A stretch of 64,000 nucleotides of DNA from Quillaja saponaria. Its lineage: Eukaryota > Streptophyta > Magnoliopsida > Fabales > Quillajaceae. Below are positions 26,801-37,417 of the stretch, piece after piece. Position 1 is the stretch's first letter. Every line of letters begins with the position of its first letter. A program made the translations under genes and the position numbers. The notes beneath the pieces were generated by a model. It searched no databases. It saw only the letters and a list, made by a program, of their open reading frames with translations, and had not been told where the DNA came from. The DNA lies in the NCBI GenBank assembly GCA_029379385.1, contig CM055613.1, positions 13,224,001 to 13,288,000 of the forward strand, given 5' to 3'.

Positions 26801-28339
26801 ATGAGATCCTTATGTTTCTTGTTTCATTGGTGTCTAATGTAAACCTCAAGCCATGACCTTCCGGTATACCAAAAAAAAAATCTACATCACGAGCCCTTTA
26901 TCCTTCATATAACACAAATCTGAGCTCTCTGTTAAGTATCAAAATTTCATCAAGTTCTAAAGTATTGCAACTGTAACAACCAACTGACTCATCCCCATTC
27001 AATGGTAATCAGATATTTAAACCAAACTAAAGTAGCTATTTTAACTCTCAACCTCTAGACTGTAACATAATGGCAAAAAAAAAAAAACTAAAGAAAATCT
27101 AGGATTAATTACCACGGATTAAATAAATAATACCTGATGGATAACATCAAGTGAAGAGGTAGAATGTAAAAGGCTTTTGTCAGATATGTATGTTAGAGTA
27201 GCGCTTCCAGAAGAGATAAACTGATCTGCAACTTTCAGTTACAATAAAAACAATTAAACAAATGAAGAAGAACATGTGGAAATTGGACCCAGGATATATC
27301 TTTCTGCAACACAATATACCAGTAGAACTCATGGACTCAGTAAATTTAGGAATCCACTCTGAATCACTCGAAATGTTAACACTGGACTCCCTTGTTACAT
27401 TTTCCTTCCACTTTTCCCTTCCAGAAATATTTTCGGACTCGTTGTCAGATTCCAAACATATCAATCCATCAATTCCTGTATAATAAACAAGCAAGGTACA
27501 TGCTACTCAGCTGGACATTCTGGTAAAGAAATACAGATGTCAAATTCAAACTCAAAAGTATAATTAGAATAAGTGAGTTTAATTGTTAAAAGATATGGAT
27601 TACAAAGACAACAACCACTCATATAATATCAGATGTAAGCAGGAAAAAATAAAAAATAAAGTGTTCACTTGTATTAGCTGGCAAAACAGTCCCTCTTTCT
27701 TTCACTTTTGTGGTTCTTCAATAAGAATTGGACACCATTCACAGTGAGGCATGAGCAATGCACTAATTGTTTAAGCAAAATGGTTACATTCAAAAAGGAT
27801 TAAATTCAACTAATCCAGATAAAGAATCAACGCCACCAACAAACTCAATGCATGAATGCTTGAATAAGACCAGATTCAGCAAAACAAACAATACAAACCT
27901 TAACCACACATACTATATCCAATTCAGTAACATAGCAACAGTGAAACCAAAGCAAAAACGTAAAACAATAGTCCAACCTAGCCAAAACACGCAGCTAGTT
28001 TAACATTTTTACTGTAAGAAGAAGATGAAAGAAAGAAGATTCAAACTAACCAGATAACTCCCGCATAGAAGTTGAAACCCTAGTTTGGTGATCAGATGAA
28101 CCAATTGTGCATTTGACAATTGTAACATCGGAATTCACTACCACAGACATTGGTGTCTCGGCGACAAAAGAGGGAGTGGAGGAATAACGGAGCTTCTGTG
28201 GGGTTGGATCATCGTCGAGAACGACAACCGTCGGGTTTAGATCCGATTCGGTTCGTCGTTTCTTGGATTGAAGGACTGGGAATGGGGTTGAAATCTCATT
28301 TTGGTCTTCTTCGTCAGAGAGAATTATTGGCTGATACAT
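20875..28339 (-). CDS. EME1: Crossover junction endonuclease EME1 (MUS81 partner), one frame break
   Basis: Non-catalytic partner of MUS81. The nuclear complex cuts branched DNA (3' flaps, nicked Holliday junctions, stalled forks) in repair and meiosis. Exons on the minus strand are 28339-28051, 27475-27320, 27225-27134, 25746-25567, 25500-25346, 25235-25126, 24466-24291, 23489-23426, 23329-23211, 22374-22285, 22121-22007 and 21045-20875. The N-terminus MYQPIILSDEEDQNE is followed by GLICLESDNESE. A Lys/Glu-rich coiled-coil (exons 4-5) leads into the ERCC4-like domain (SIVAEIDAKVVESGS, SYILLVYEADEF) and a helix-hairpin-helix end (IAIPKVQPRFAIAI, EVCSKRVYRILMAQ). About 571 aa results if one base is dropped from the A4 run (plus 25398-25401). 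As written, exon 5 shifts frame and stops at plus 25384-25386. All other phases agree, so base error is as likely as a null allele. Intron 3 carries an LTR remnant. Confidence 0.9.
26214..26517 (-). mobile_element. Small LTR-retrotransposon remnant in EME1 intron 3
   Basis: Two direct repeats of about 73 bp lie at 26214-26287 and 26446-26517. Each begins TGTCA and continues with aaccattcca, then ctattaggtgag or ctattaggcaag, then ttataatctctta. Directly before the second copy is gctcttatacca (26434-26445). On the minus strand this reads TGGTATAAGAGC, one mismatch from the initiator-Met tRNA primer-binding site TGGTATCAGAGC of plant LTR elements. The unit is therefore a truncated or miniature element on the minus strand, with its 5' repeat at higher coordinates and only about 160 bases of core. 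No coding capacity remains. Confidence 0.65.
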
Positions 28340-28399
28340 TTTTAAGACGAGCGATACTGCAAAACTGAATTGGGTAGTGTCAAGAGTGTGTTAATCCTT

Positions 28400-30119
28400 C
28401 AGTCCGTGCTCTTCGAATTAGAGCGGGATGGTTGAGAAACATTTCTGTTTGGTTTATGGTAATACAGACTGAAAAACGACGTCGCATCATGTAGCCTTGA
28501 TTATTTCATATTTTTCCAGGCTTCAAAAGAAATGTGGACCTGATGACGATCCCTCCAGCCCAAAACAGCCCACTGCCCCACTCGTTTAACCTGTGATTCA
28601 ATTTTGAGCTAATTTTACTTCGTATAATTAGTACTAGTTTTTTTCTTTTCTTTTTTTATTCTTTTAGTTAAATATATATTATTTCAATATTTTATGTTTT
28701 TAGGTTCAATATCATAATAATACTTTGAGCTCGAGTCCAATTAATGAGCATGCACCCAAATAAACGGGTTGTGATGGATTGAATATATATATATATATAT
28801 ATATATGTATATGACTAGTAAAAAACAAGGCTAATGGCAAATATTGTTACAGACACTCAATTTTAAAGAATTTTTTTCAATAAAAAAAAAAAAATGTCCC
28901 ACAACTATCCACGCATATTTAGGTCAATCCATCGAAACCAAAGGAGAGGTGCCCTATGGCTGTTAAGATGTCCTTACTTAGTCATATCGTAAACAAATTC
29001 TGGTTTGGTATTAATTACTAAATCCCCAAATATTGGATATGCCCAAACAAAACCACAATCCACTAGCACGCGAAGGATCTATAATTATATATACTGATCT
29101 CCTAAACCTGGGTTCATTTATCCATGTAATTTTGTGTCGGCTTGATAGAGTTTGTGGACTGTAGGACTCCCAGGCTTCATGACCTTAGTCCACCCGCTTT
29201 GATTTGAAAAGAAATATTATGGGCCCTACACTAAAAGCTTATTAGAGATTTGATATAGTTTTGGCACCGATATAAGTAGGGTGAAATTCCTTCAAATAAA
29301 TAATGGTAATGATATGTATTAATATTCACACAATATTTTTAACTGGAAAATATGAAAAATTATAACTATCTTTCTATTTTGTTAAAAAAAAATAAAAAAT
29401 ACAACCATTTTATAGTTTTAGCTAGATTGTCATCTGTGTTTGACAATCCAATATTTCTGATTCATATTTGGAATTTTGGATCATCACCTGGATTAAGTTG
29501 AACTTTATTGTGGCTTATCATTATACTGTTTGAAATGTAGGTGACGTCCTTTAGTTGAACTTTAAATTTTCTTTTACAAGATTTGAAGGAGAATGGTTAA
29601 TTAATCAAAACCTAATCAAGTTTAGTGGGAACAATGAAACCCCACAAAGTAGATGATCAGCAGCTTCTCCCATGTGATTTTCCATGCATAATTAGACTAC
29701 TTGCTCCTCGCCTTATCTGAAAATGATCGAAGCCCCATCAATGTCGTTTCAATAATAAATGATGTGCTTCCTTTGTTAAGAAATAAGAAGGCAGTAGCTA
29801 GTTAATTTACAGACAATGATATTTTCTCTGTAAGATGGTTGTCTGGTACTGCTTTGAAGTTAGACTATTTTTCTTACTTGGTAACCATTTTACCATAACA
29901 TGCATGCTGTCATTTTCAAGGAAAGAAATATGAAATTAGCCAGAATAGAAGACATTGATTTGCTTTGCAACAATTTTTCATTCCATCTTAGTTAGTGCCA
30001 AGTACTGCTAGCTAGTTTAGCCATCTAGCTCTCTTTCTAGCTCTATCTAGCTGCTGTCCATATATATAATTATAGGAGGTTCTGCAATATTATACAAGGA
30101 CAGTAATAAGTAAAATAAC
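28400..30119. other. Intergenic region between EME1 and the first RGF gene
   Basis: The first 180 bases hold the EME1 upstream region, with agcccaaaacagccca (site II-like AGCCCA cores) at about 28557-28572. Beyond that there is AT-rich DNA with an (AT)n tract at about 28784-28806 and no recognisable gene. The end is the promoter of the peptide gene, with tatatataat about 60 bases before its ATG. Confidence 0.6.
30059..30069 (+). promoter_or_regulatory. Putative TATA box of the first RGF-like gene
   Basis: tatatataatt starts 61 bases before the ATG at 30120, implying a short leader. Assigned by position and motif only. Confidence 0.5.
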
Positions 30120-30474
30120 ATGGCTATGGTACCTGAAAGACGCGTTGTTCTGGTTGCTTTTCTAGTTTTGCTTTGCTTCATTTCTATTACTGCTAGAGGT
30201 AAAAGTACTATATATTTTCCTTTGTGCATGCATGCTTTATGGTTATATAAAACATATATATATATATATATATATCACAAATTCTAATACTTTCCGATCT
30301 GTCTGTCATGCAGCGCGAAATTTGCGAGGAACTAGTACTGATCATGAAGCTGAGCTGCAGGATTCTAAGAATCTGTTTGAATCAAACCAATACAAGGAGA
30401 AAGACAACGTTGAAGTTGATTTTGCTTCAGTGGACTACACTCCAACAAAAGGAAATCCTCCAATCCATAATTGA
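30120..30474 (+). CDS. GOLVEN/RGF/CLEL-type secreted peptide hormone precursor, copy 1
   Basis: Precursor of a tyrosine-sulfated peptide of the RGF/GLV/CLEL family, known to act through RGI receptor kinases in root meristem upkeep, gravitropism and lateral-root control. Two exons, 30120-30198 and 30314-30474, encode 79 aa. Residues 1-26 form a signal peptide: a short basic stretch (PERR) then a hydrophobic run VVLVAFLVLLCFISI. A variable acidic spacer follows. The last 13 residues, DYTPTKGNPPIHN, directly precede the stop and fit the family pattern: DY for sulfation, prolines, and a PPxHN end. The single intron falls just after the signal peptide and carries an (AT)n tract. A gene of identical CDS length and intron phase lies 5.5 kb downstream on the same strand. 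The assignment rests on the C-terminal motif and layout; which RGF clade is unknown. Confidence 0.85.
30252..30274. repeat. (AT)n microsatellite in the intron of RGF-like copy 1
   Basis: About 11 TA units inside the 115-base intron. It occupies a fifth of the intron and is likely to vary in length. Confidence 0.85.
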
Positions 30475-30869
30475 ATCTCCCAGTACTGCAAAATTCCATT
30501 GTTCCACAATTGATCAATAGCTAGCTAGTTAGCCAAGTTGTCTTCTTAATTTTCTTAGTTTGTGTACACTTGTAGACATATAGTTGTGTTAAGGAGGATT
30601 AGGGATACATATAGCCGACTCCAACTACTTTTAGAATTTAAGACTTAGTTGAGATTAGATGAGATGAGTTGAGTTGTTAAAGAGGATTAATTAATTAAAA
30701 GATTGGATTACGAAGATGATGATATCACTGTACATACTAATTACTGTAAATTATGGCTTTAAAGTTCTCTCATAAACTCAGAAGATACTCTGTGTGTTTG
30801 CGTGTTGAATAACTGCGCACTATATTCTGCTCTCTAGCTCAAATTTTAATTTGCAGACCCTACAAATGA

Positions 30870-30917
30870 GTGAAATAGTGAAATAGTGAAATAGTGAAAT
30901 AGTGAAATAGTGAAATA
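30870..30917. repeat. 8-bp tandem repeat, six units
   Basis: Six perfect copies of gtgaaata lie 400 bases past the first RGF-like gene. It is a simple minisatellite with no coding meaning. Confidence 0.95.
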
Positions 30918-31319
30918 CAGTTAAATCAAGTATAAGTTAATGAAAAAATAAGATACAAGAGCATTGTGATATACTTATAAAGAGATGAGAGACTCACATC
31001 ATATTCTTGAAGTCTAATTTGTTCATGAACAAGGAGTAATTTGAAGTTCTTGATGCAGATAAGTCAGTGGCCGGCCTGTTTACTTGATTAAGTATTTAAC
31101 ATCTAACTTTATTATATATAATCTCTTTCAATAATTATGAATTTAAGTTATTCACATTCCATCAAGACACAAAGCCTTAGAGTTTTTTGAACGATTTATG
31201 GTGTAATGTATTCAAGCTAACTGGCGATTTATGCTAAGTTGTATAGCAAATAAAATGATAAACTCCTGACGATTTACTATATAAATATGTACTGACTCAC
31301 AAATTGAGTAGAAGCTGAT

Positions 31320-32160
31320 TGAAGAAAATTAGAAATAAACGAGGTAAAATGACAAGATAAAAAGAGGGACATAAAAAATATATGATTTAGTCATTGGTCT
31401 ATTTCACGAGATGAGCGTAATCTTTATTTTATGGATATGTATGAAGCTCACACACTCACTCTTTATAATGGTAGAAGCTTCAAGTAGAATTAAGGCATAA
31501 TTATAACTAATCAAGTTGATAATTATTTTTTAATTATGCTTTAATTCAATTAATTACAATATTTAATACATGATTATCATAATTTGAGATAATTGGGAAT
31601 ATGATTGGAATAGTCAACTGTTGCAATCAATTATAGTAATTATCTTCAATACTCCTTGCAAATGAATGCTCTTTGAAGAATATTCATCTTGGACCGCAAA
31701 CGATCGTTTGTCTTCTCTTCAAATGAATTATAAGTTGTCATATGTCGTGATGGAAATAATTTTGATGTCATACTGCGACGAAAACTCTAATATTTCTTCA
31801 AGCGAAATAATTGCGACTTCTTACTATGACGTGAAATAATTGGTGTCCTTACCACGATGCGAAACTCCTCGTACATTTCCTTATGCGTTTCTTGTTGTAC
31901 TTCAAGGCGCCATGATTAATGTCGGTTGAAATACTCCAAAGGTAATCTCACGCGATTCTTGTCACACTACAATGTGTCATGAGAGTCTTTGATAATAAAC
32001 ACCATCTGACTACATTTATTTAGATCAATTTTCTCGTTTAAGCTTTTGAGGCTCTAATACCATGAAGAAATTTAGAAACAAACGAGACAAAATAAAAGAT
32101 AAATCCAGAGACATATGCATTTTTCGGCCATCGGCCTACTTGATGAATATTCTTAATAAA
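31320..32160 (-). mobile_element. LTR-retrotransposon remnant with primer-binding-site-like sequence
   Basis: A direct repeat begins at 31320 (tgaagaaaattagaaataaa) and again at 32063 (tgaagaaatttagaaacaaa). The copies stay alignable for about 100 bases, with acgag, aaaat, gataaa and gagggaca or gagacata. Immediately before the second copy is gctctaatacca (32051-32062). On the minus strand that reads TGGTATTAGAGC, one mismatch from the initiator-Met tRNA primer-binding site. This places a 5' LTR end at 32063 and the matching 3' LTR end at 31320. The core of about 640 bases has no open frame. The outer LTR ends are too worn to define. Confidence 0.6.
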
Positions 32161-32572
32161 TGCACTTTGAGTTTAATTTTAAAAATTAGTAAGATGTTTT
32201 TTTTTAATGAATTAATAAATATTTTAAGTATTTATTTTTTAACACTTTACATATATATACTAGTTTTTGTGTCACAAACATTGCGCGTGAATCTTGTTTA
32301 TGATATATAAATATATGTTCATTAATAATTGATATACATATTAAAAAATTATAATTATGATTAAATAATACTCCATGTTATTGGCAATTAAAAAAAATCA
32401 ATTAATTCAATAAAAAAATTTTAATACATACTATAAAAAAAATAATTTTTTTGACAAATTCACAAGTTTAAATGTGGAAAGAGTTTATGTTTAGCTACCC
32501 AAGCTTTTAGCAAAGAATTCTAAATAATTATGATTATGCTCTAATGATGTATCCTCAGAAGTTGCCAACTAC

Positions 32573-32604
<32 letters not shown>

Positions 32605-33582
32605 AAAAGTATATAAACATGAACCTTCATAAGCAGATATAAAGAAGGCATATAAGAAGTTATGGTTATGGTTGAAATAAACTAACCAATTATGGTTAGA
32701 TGAAGAGTTCCAAGATTTAAATTCTCAAATTCAATTTGAAGCTTGTCAATGTATTATGCAAATATAGGTTATGTTGATGTTATTATATATAACATAATTA
32801 GACAATTCTAAAACTATTAGGAAGCTTTGAAGAAAAGAAAATAATTTATATTAGAACAAAACTCTAACCATTTAATTAGAAATATATTTACAGTTTCAAT
32901 TAATTTATCAAGTTTTAAAATTTCAATTTCATTCAAACCGTAAAATTATGGAGTAGCTGAACAATTCATATTAGAACCAACTCTAACTATTTAATTAGAA
33001 ATATATTTATAGTTTAAAATTAATCATATTATAATAATCCAGTGGGAGAACAGTTCTATTGAAGTAGACATCAAGAAGGTGTGGTAGTATTGAAAATTTA
33101 ATAAATACAAAGAGTAAAATAGAAAATTAAATTTATTTTCTTTTAAGGTTCTTTTATATATATATAGTATAGATATATATAACCTTATATAAGTTAGATT
33201 TCTAATTGGTTAAGAGCAGAGATATAGATGGACTCTGATTCAAGTCTCAGAAGTGGTATATATTTGCCTTATACTTTGTATTTGTCTTTGTATTTTGTAA
33301 TTGTAATGATGTAGATAAATTGAATTGTTATAATTGAAATTAGATAAAATTATCGATTAACTAAGGAATATTTGTCAATGGTCGCCAATGCCCTCCATAA
33401 ATTTGATATCTCTTCACAGCTTCTTTCAAGTGATGATAAAATGTGTCTATCTACATTAATTAAGATGATTAATTTTATTTTACTCCTTTAATATATTTTT
33501 TCTTTGACAACTTGAACATGATTTATGTATGTTTGGTAATTTGATATTATTAATTTTTAGATAAATTATAATATATTTTGTT

Positions 33583-33760
33583 GATGAGTACTCAGTTTTA
33601 CTGGTTAAGATGAAAATGTTGGGAACCTAATAGTCCCAGCCTTCCAGGTTCAAATCCCATCATCGATCGATATATGTTTGGTTATTTTCTCCTTAGTAGT
33701 GAGTTGTTTCTCCACCTTAGTGACTAATATAAATATTACCTATGTCAAAAACCAAAATAT
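33583..33760 (+). mobile_element. tRNA-derived SINE-like element 1
   Basis: A box-like sequence (about 33589-33606, cagttttactgg) is followed about 45 bases later by a good B box, ggttcaaatcc at 33647-33657. That is the internal Pol III promoter layout of plant tRNA-derived SINEs. The following tail is not tRNA-like and no tRNA cloverleaf is formed. End points are approximate. Confidence 0.55.
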
Positions 33761-34461
33761 AATATTATTTTAAAATTAAAAACTCTTATATTTAAATAGT
33801 ATATGTTAAAAGTTTAAAAAAAAAAATTTGATAACTTGAACATGATTTATGTATGTTAATTAGGTAATTTGATATTATTAATTTTTAAACAAACTGTAAT
33901 ACATTTTAAAATTAAAAACTCTTATATGTATACGGATTATATCCTTAGTAGATGTTAAAGCCAAAATAAAAATAAAAATGATATACAAACACTAAGACAT
34001 AAATCACTATAGATCCTGTGGAGTTATGGTGAAATATGGGAAAGAAATAATATGATTTATTGTAAAATATGTACTAACACACTTTTAACATAAACGTGAT
34101 CAAGAAACATAATGGTTGAACTCTTGACGACTTATTGTAAGTTATGTATATTAATGTTGAAATATGGACAAGAAACAATTTATGGTGAATATTGTTGATA
34201 AAATTTTAATCGGTTGAGCTATTTAATGAGTTACGGTAAATTGTATACTAACACAAAAAATTTGTTAATTAAGATATTAACATTTTATGGTAAAATGTGT
34301 ACTCACACCAATTTACATAAAAGAAGATAAATTAAAATTAAATGTGACTAACAACATCGACAAAAGTTGTGATGGTTTACGCACACAAGTTAGGTAGAAA
34401 GTTATTAAAAATGAACATATCGTCACATTTCTTATCAATTTAAATAGTGTCAGAATTATTT

Positions 34462-34620
34462 TAGAAGGCGCAGTTCAAGAGGTAAGGCCTGTTTGAACTC
34501 AACGATTGAGATACATCTACAATGTCAAGAGTTCGAGCCCGTGCAGAACATTTATAGGAAAAGTAAGCCACGAATTAACTGATTGACCATGTATACTAGC
34601 TAGCTTGGATTTCACTCAAT
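34462..34620 (+). mobile_element. tRNA-derived SINE-like element 2
   Basis: ggcgcagttcaagaggtaag (34468-34487) resembles an A box and gttcgagccc (34531-34540) a B box, spaced as in tRNA genes. It is a second SINE-like unit 0.9 kb from the first but clearly different in sequence. Ends are approximate. Confidence 0.5.
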
Positions 34621-35910
34621 GGAGCATATCTATATATACTTAATTATAATTCATCTTCTTTATTATTATAAAAAAAAAAAAAAAAAAGTCTATATGATCT
34701 CATAATATATAATATATATTTATTTAAATTATTGTAAAAATAAGATAAATTAATAAAATTCATCTTATTATTTGATTATAATTATTAAATAATATTTTCT
34801 TCACTTTTTATACTCTTTCATAATTTTATATAAATATCTTTTATAAAACAAAATAAAAATAATATATATACAAAACACATAAGTGCGTGTGCCCGCGGCT
34901 AGTTGATATATGCCTCTTACAATAAATTAATTCTAAGTAGATGCATGATTCTCATGTCCTGCTTATGCCTTCGGGTTGAGGAATATGCAAGAGACAAGTG
35001 AGGCCTACAATCCACCCGTCCCATGTGATTTACATAGACATTGTCTATCGCTTTATTCTTCCAAAACAAAAAAGGATGTCCAATATATATTGTCTTTTCT
35101 GAAAATGATTTGAAGTCTCTTTAGTGTCGGCTATTCTACCTCCATGACTCTACTCTCATTAAATGCTTTGCACCCTCCATATTTACTTGCTCAATCAAAC
35201 AATACATTTAATATAATTGCAATGTGCATGAAGCTTTTCTATAAAATCACAAAATTCTTATTAATGAATTGGTCTAATAAACAAAATAATTCAAGAAGTA
35301 TTTGTTGAAAATTTAAACCTGTTTAATCGTAGTCTATAATTTATAATACATTTCTATAAATAATTGATCACTTTTACAAAAATCTTAAATTTTAATTCTG
35401 ACATAAATATAATAAATTATTTTAATAAAAATGAGATAATATTGACGTAATGTATCACTAGATATAAATACTATATTCAATGAAATACGATACACTGTGA
35501 AGATGTCTTGATAGTAAAATGATAGGCACATGACATTCACAAAACTAGCGAGAGGGATCCAAACCCTTTCTTAAATTTCTAAAAGTTGTCATACTTATAC
35601 GAAAAAATAGAAAAAGAGGAAGAACATTCATACACACACATCTGTACTCTCGGGGATTCCGATTGTCCAATACAAGGCCGTCTCCAAAAGCATGCACAGC
35701 CATCAATTTACAGGCCAGACATGCAGGAGACATTGATATTGACCCTCGTAGACCATATTGCTCTCGTACAAAACTATTGTAGGGCTTCAAGATAATGAAC
35801 ATATCTACACCTAGCTTGTCAAATATTGCACCACCACATGTTCCAAAAATCTTGGTGGCGAGCTACAATTAATCTAGCATTCCTACCTAGCTAGTTTCAC
35901 TTTGCATATC

Positions 35911-35918
35911 TATATAAA
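35911..35918 (+). promoter_or_regulatory. TATA box of the second RGF-like gene
   Basis: tatataaa, a canonical TATA box 77 bases before the upstream-most base of the main ATG at 35995. Confidence 0.6.
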
Positions 35919-35927
35919 GGAATCAAA

Positions 35928-35960
35928 ATGGATTCAAAGTTTATATATATGCACAGCTAG
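35928..35960 (+). other. Upstream ORF in the leader of RGF-like copy 2
   Basis: If transcription starts about 25-30 bases after the TATA box, the transcript start falls close to here. An ATG at 35928 opens a 10-codon frame (MDSKFIYMHS) ending in TAG, 34 bases before the main ATG. It could reduce translation of the hormone precursor, but only if the transcript includes it. Confidence 0.35.
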
Positions 35961-35994
35961 TCTTTATTATATTTTGATTATATATCAACCTAAA

Positions 35995-36486
35995 ATGGCT
36001 ATTCTACAAGTACAACACAAACGCATAATTCTTATTGTGGCTTTCTTTGTGCTTTGCCTTATCTCTATCAAATCTACAGGTACTTACTTAATTTTTAATT
36101 TAACTATTATATCTAATAATTTAGGTTATATTTACAAGTAACTTATGAATAAGATATCACGACTTATGTAATTAGTACAACTATTAAGTTTAATTAGTTC
36201 TTTAGATAAATTGATCGTTCATGATATTAAAAACAAATCAAGAAAGAATTTTGATTTAGAAATTACTTTCTTGCTTTTGATGGGTTCTTTAAATTTTATT
36301 TATATTAATCTGTCTATAATTTTGCATGCAGCACGACCATTACAAGAAAGAAACAATTTGAAAGCTCAAGAGAAGGGCCAGGAAGAGACATTTAGTACAA
36401 AAGAAAATGGTGTTCCACTTCCAGATGGTGACGACTTGGCAATGGACTATACTCCAGCTAGAAAAAAGCCTCCTATTCACAATTGA
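35995..36486 (+). CDS. GOLVEN/RGF/CLEL-type secreted peptide hormone precursor, copy 2
   Basis: Sister of the gene at 30120. Two exons, 35995-36079 and 36332-36486, encode 79 aa, the same length as copy 1. The N-terminus MAILQVQHKRIILIVAFF, with LCLISI after it, is a signal peptide. The spacer is Glu/Gln/Lys-rich and ends in DGDDLAM. The terminal 13 residues DYTPARKKPPIHN precede the stop directly. They share DYTP at the start and PPIHN at the end with copy 1 and differ only in the middle (TKGN versus ARKK). In both genes the intron follows the first base of an Ala codon at the end of the signal peptide, and exon 2 opens with Ala-Arg. Expected to be processed, Tyr-sulfated and secreted like known RGF peptides. 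Confidence 0.87.
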
Positions 36487-37417
36487 AATGGACAAGTTTC
36501 CTCTGTAACTTCAGATATAGGAAAAAAAAAAAAAAAGACGAAGAAGAAATATTCACTTCCTGGAAGTTTATAAGAATATATAGAGTCTACTCAAGGTAGA
36601 AATAATACATGGTAATATAATGCGATGATCTACCAATAGTGTAAATGGGATTTATGAAATGGTTTCAGTAGAAAATCAGACATGCATTACATATTCTTTT
36701 CTGATTGTGAGATGTTTGTTAGAGTATAATTATTTACTAAGTTTTTTGAAGAAAAACAAAAAAAAAAACTAACTTATCCCCGACAAAACATATATACATA
36801 TACACATATATAATTATAGTTCCTAAAAAGTTTGCTGGTTTTATAAAATGAGCAGCTTACAAAATATAATTTTTGTATAAATTTGTAAAATTACACTCAA
36901 GAAAATAGAAGAGTACAAACTCAAAAATTAATACATGTGAAGCTTCTGTACACAGAAAGCCAGAAAAAAAGCTTCTTACACAGAAAGCCAGAAAGAAAGA
37001 CTCTGTAGCAGAAAGCCAGAAACAACTTTCATAACAAGCAACTACAAAGACAACGTGATTCTTTTTCACAAGCCAGAAACAACTTCCATAACAAGCAACT
37101 TCAAATAGGACATCATTCTTTTTCACATAAAGCACCCTTTTTATTTTGGTACCAAATCTTCTGCAGACGCGGTATGAATTTTCAGCATTTCTGATATGAA
37201 TCATATGAAAATCACTCTGATACATAATGTGTTTTTTACATGAGTATTATGGTTGACACAAATTCAATATTGAAGTACTGAATTGAAAAAGCTTGGGGTA
37301 CTTGAAGAAAGTCACCTCCATGCTTGGGTACCCTCGTTAACGTGAGCCACTGTGCATTTCTTCCTTGGGTTGTAACACAAAAGCAAACTTAGTACTCTTT
37401 CTGAGACTATAATAGTG
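36487..37417. other. Intergenic region between RGF-like copy 2 and UBP27
   Basis: Convergent 3' ends. It holds the likely 3' UTR of the peptide gene, a 57-bp tandem duplication and the likely 3' UTR of UBP27. The open frame running minus through 36857-37225 is made by the repeats and is not a gene. Confidence 0.6.
37014..37127. repeat. 57-bp tandem duplication, with smaller related repeats to its left
   Basis: agccagaaacaac starts at 37014 and at 37071. The two copies differ at a few bases (ctttc/cttcc, ctacaaag/cttcaaat). From about 36951 a shorter unit, cagaaagccagaaa, occurs three times. The block is near the likely polyadenylation region of UBP27. Confidence 0.8.

Larger units (their letters stand above)
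30475..35910. other. Transposon-rich gap between the two RGF-like genes
   Basis: 5.4 kb of AT-rich DNA. It contains an LTR remnant (31320-32160), A25 and A17 tracts near 32574 and 34670, and two tRNA-derived SINE-like units near 33583 and 34462. An unidentified open stretch lies at 35540-35782. No confident gene. Confidence 0.65.

Noticed and set aside
28150..28368. Plus-strand open frame at the EME1 start
   Set aside because: Antisense of EME1 exon 1, with no family features.
30870..30917. CRISPR-like repeat array
   Set aside because: Units are contiguous 8-mers without spacers, in a plant genome.
33647..33657. tRNA gene
   Set aside because: Only the A and B boxes are present; there are no matching acceptor, anticodon and T arms.
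36857..37225. 122-codon minus-strand open frame
   Set aside because: It is produced by the 57-bp and shorter tandem repeats and has no recognisable protein content.
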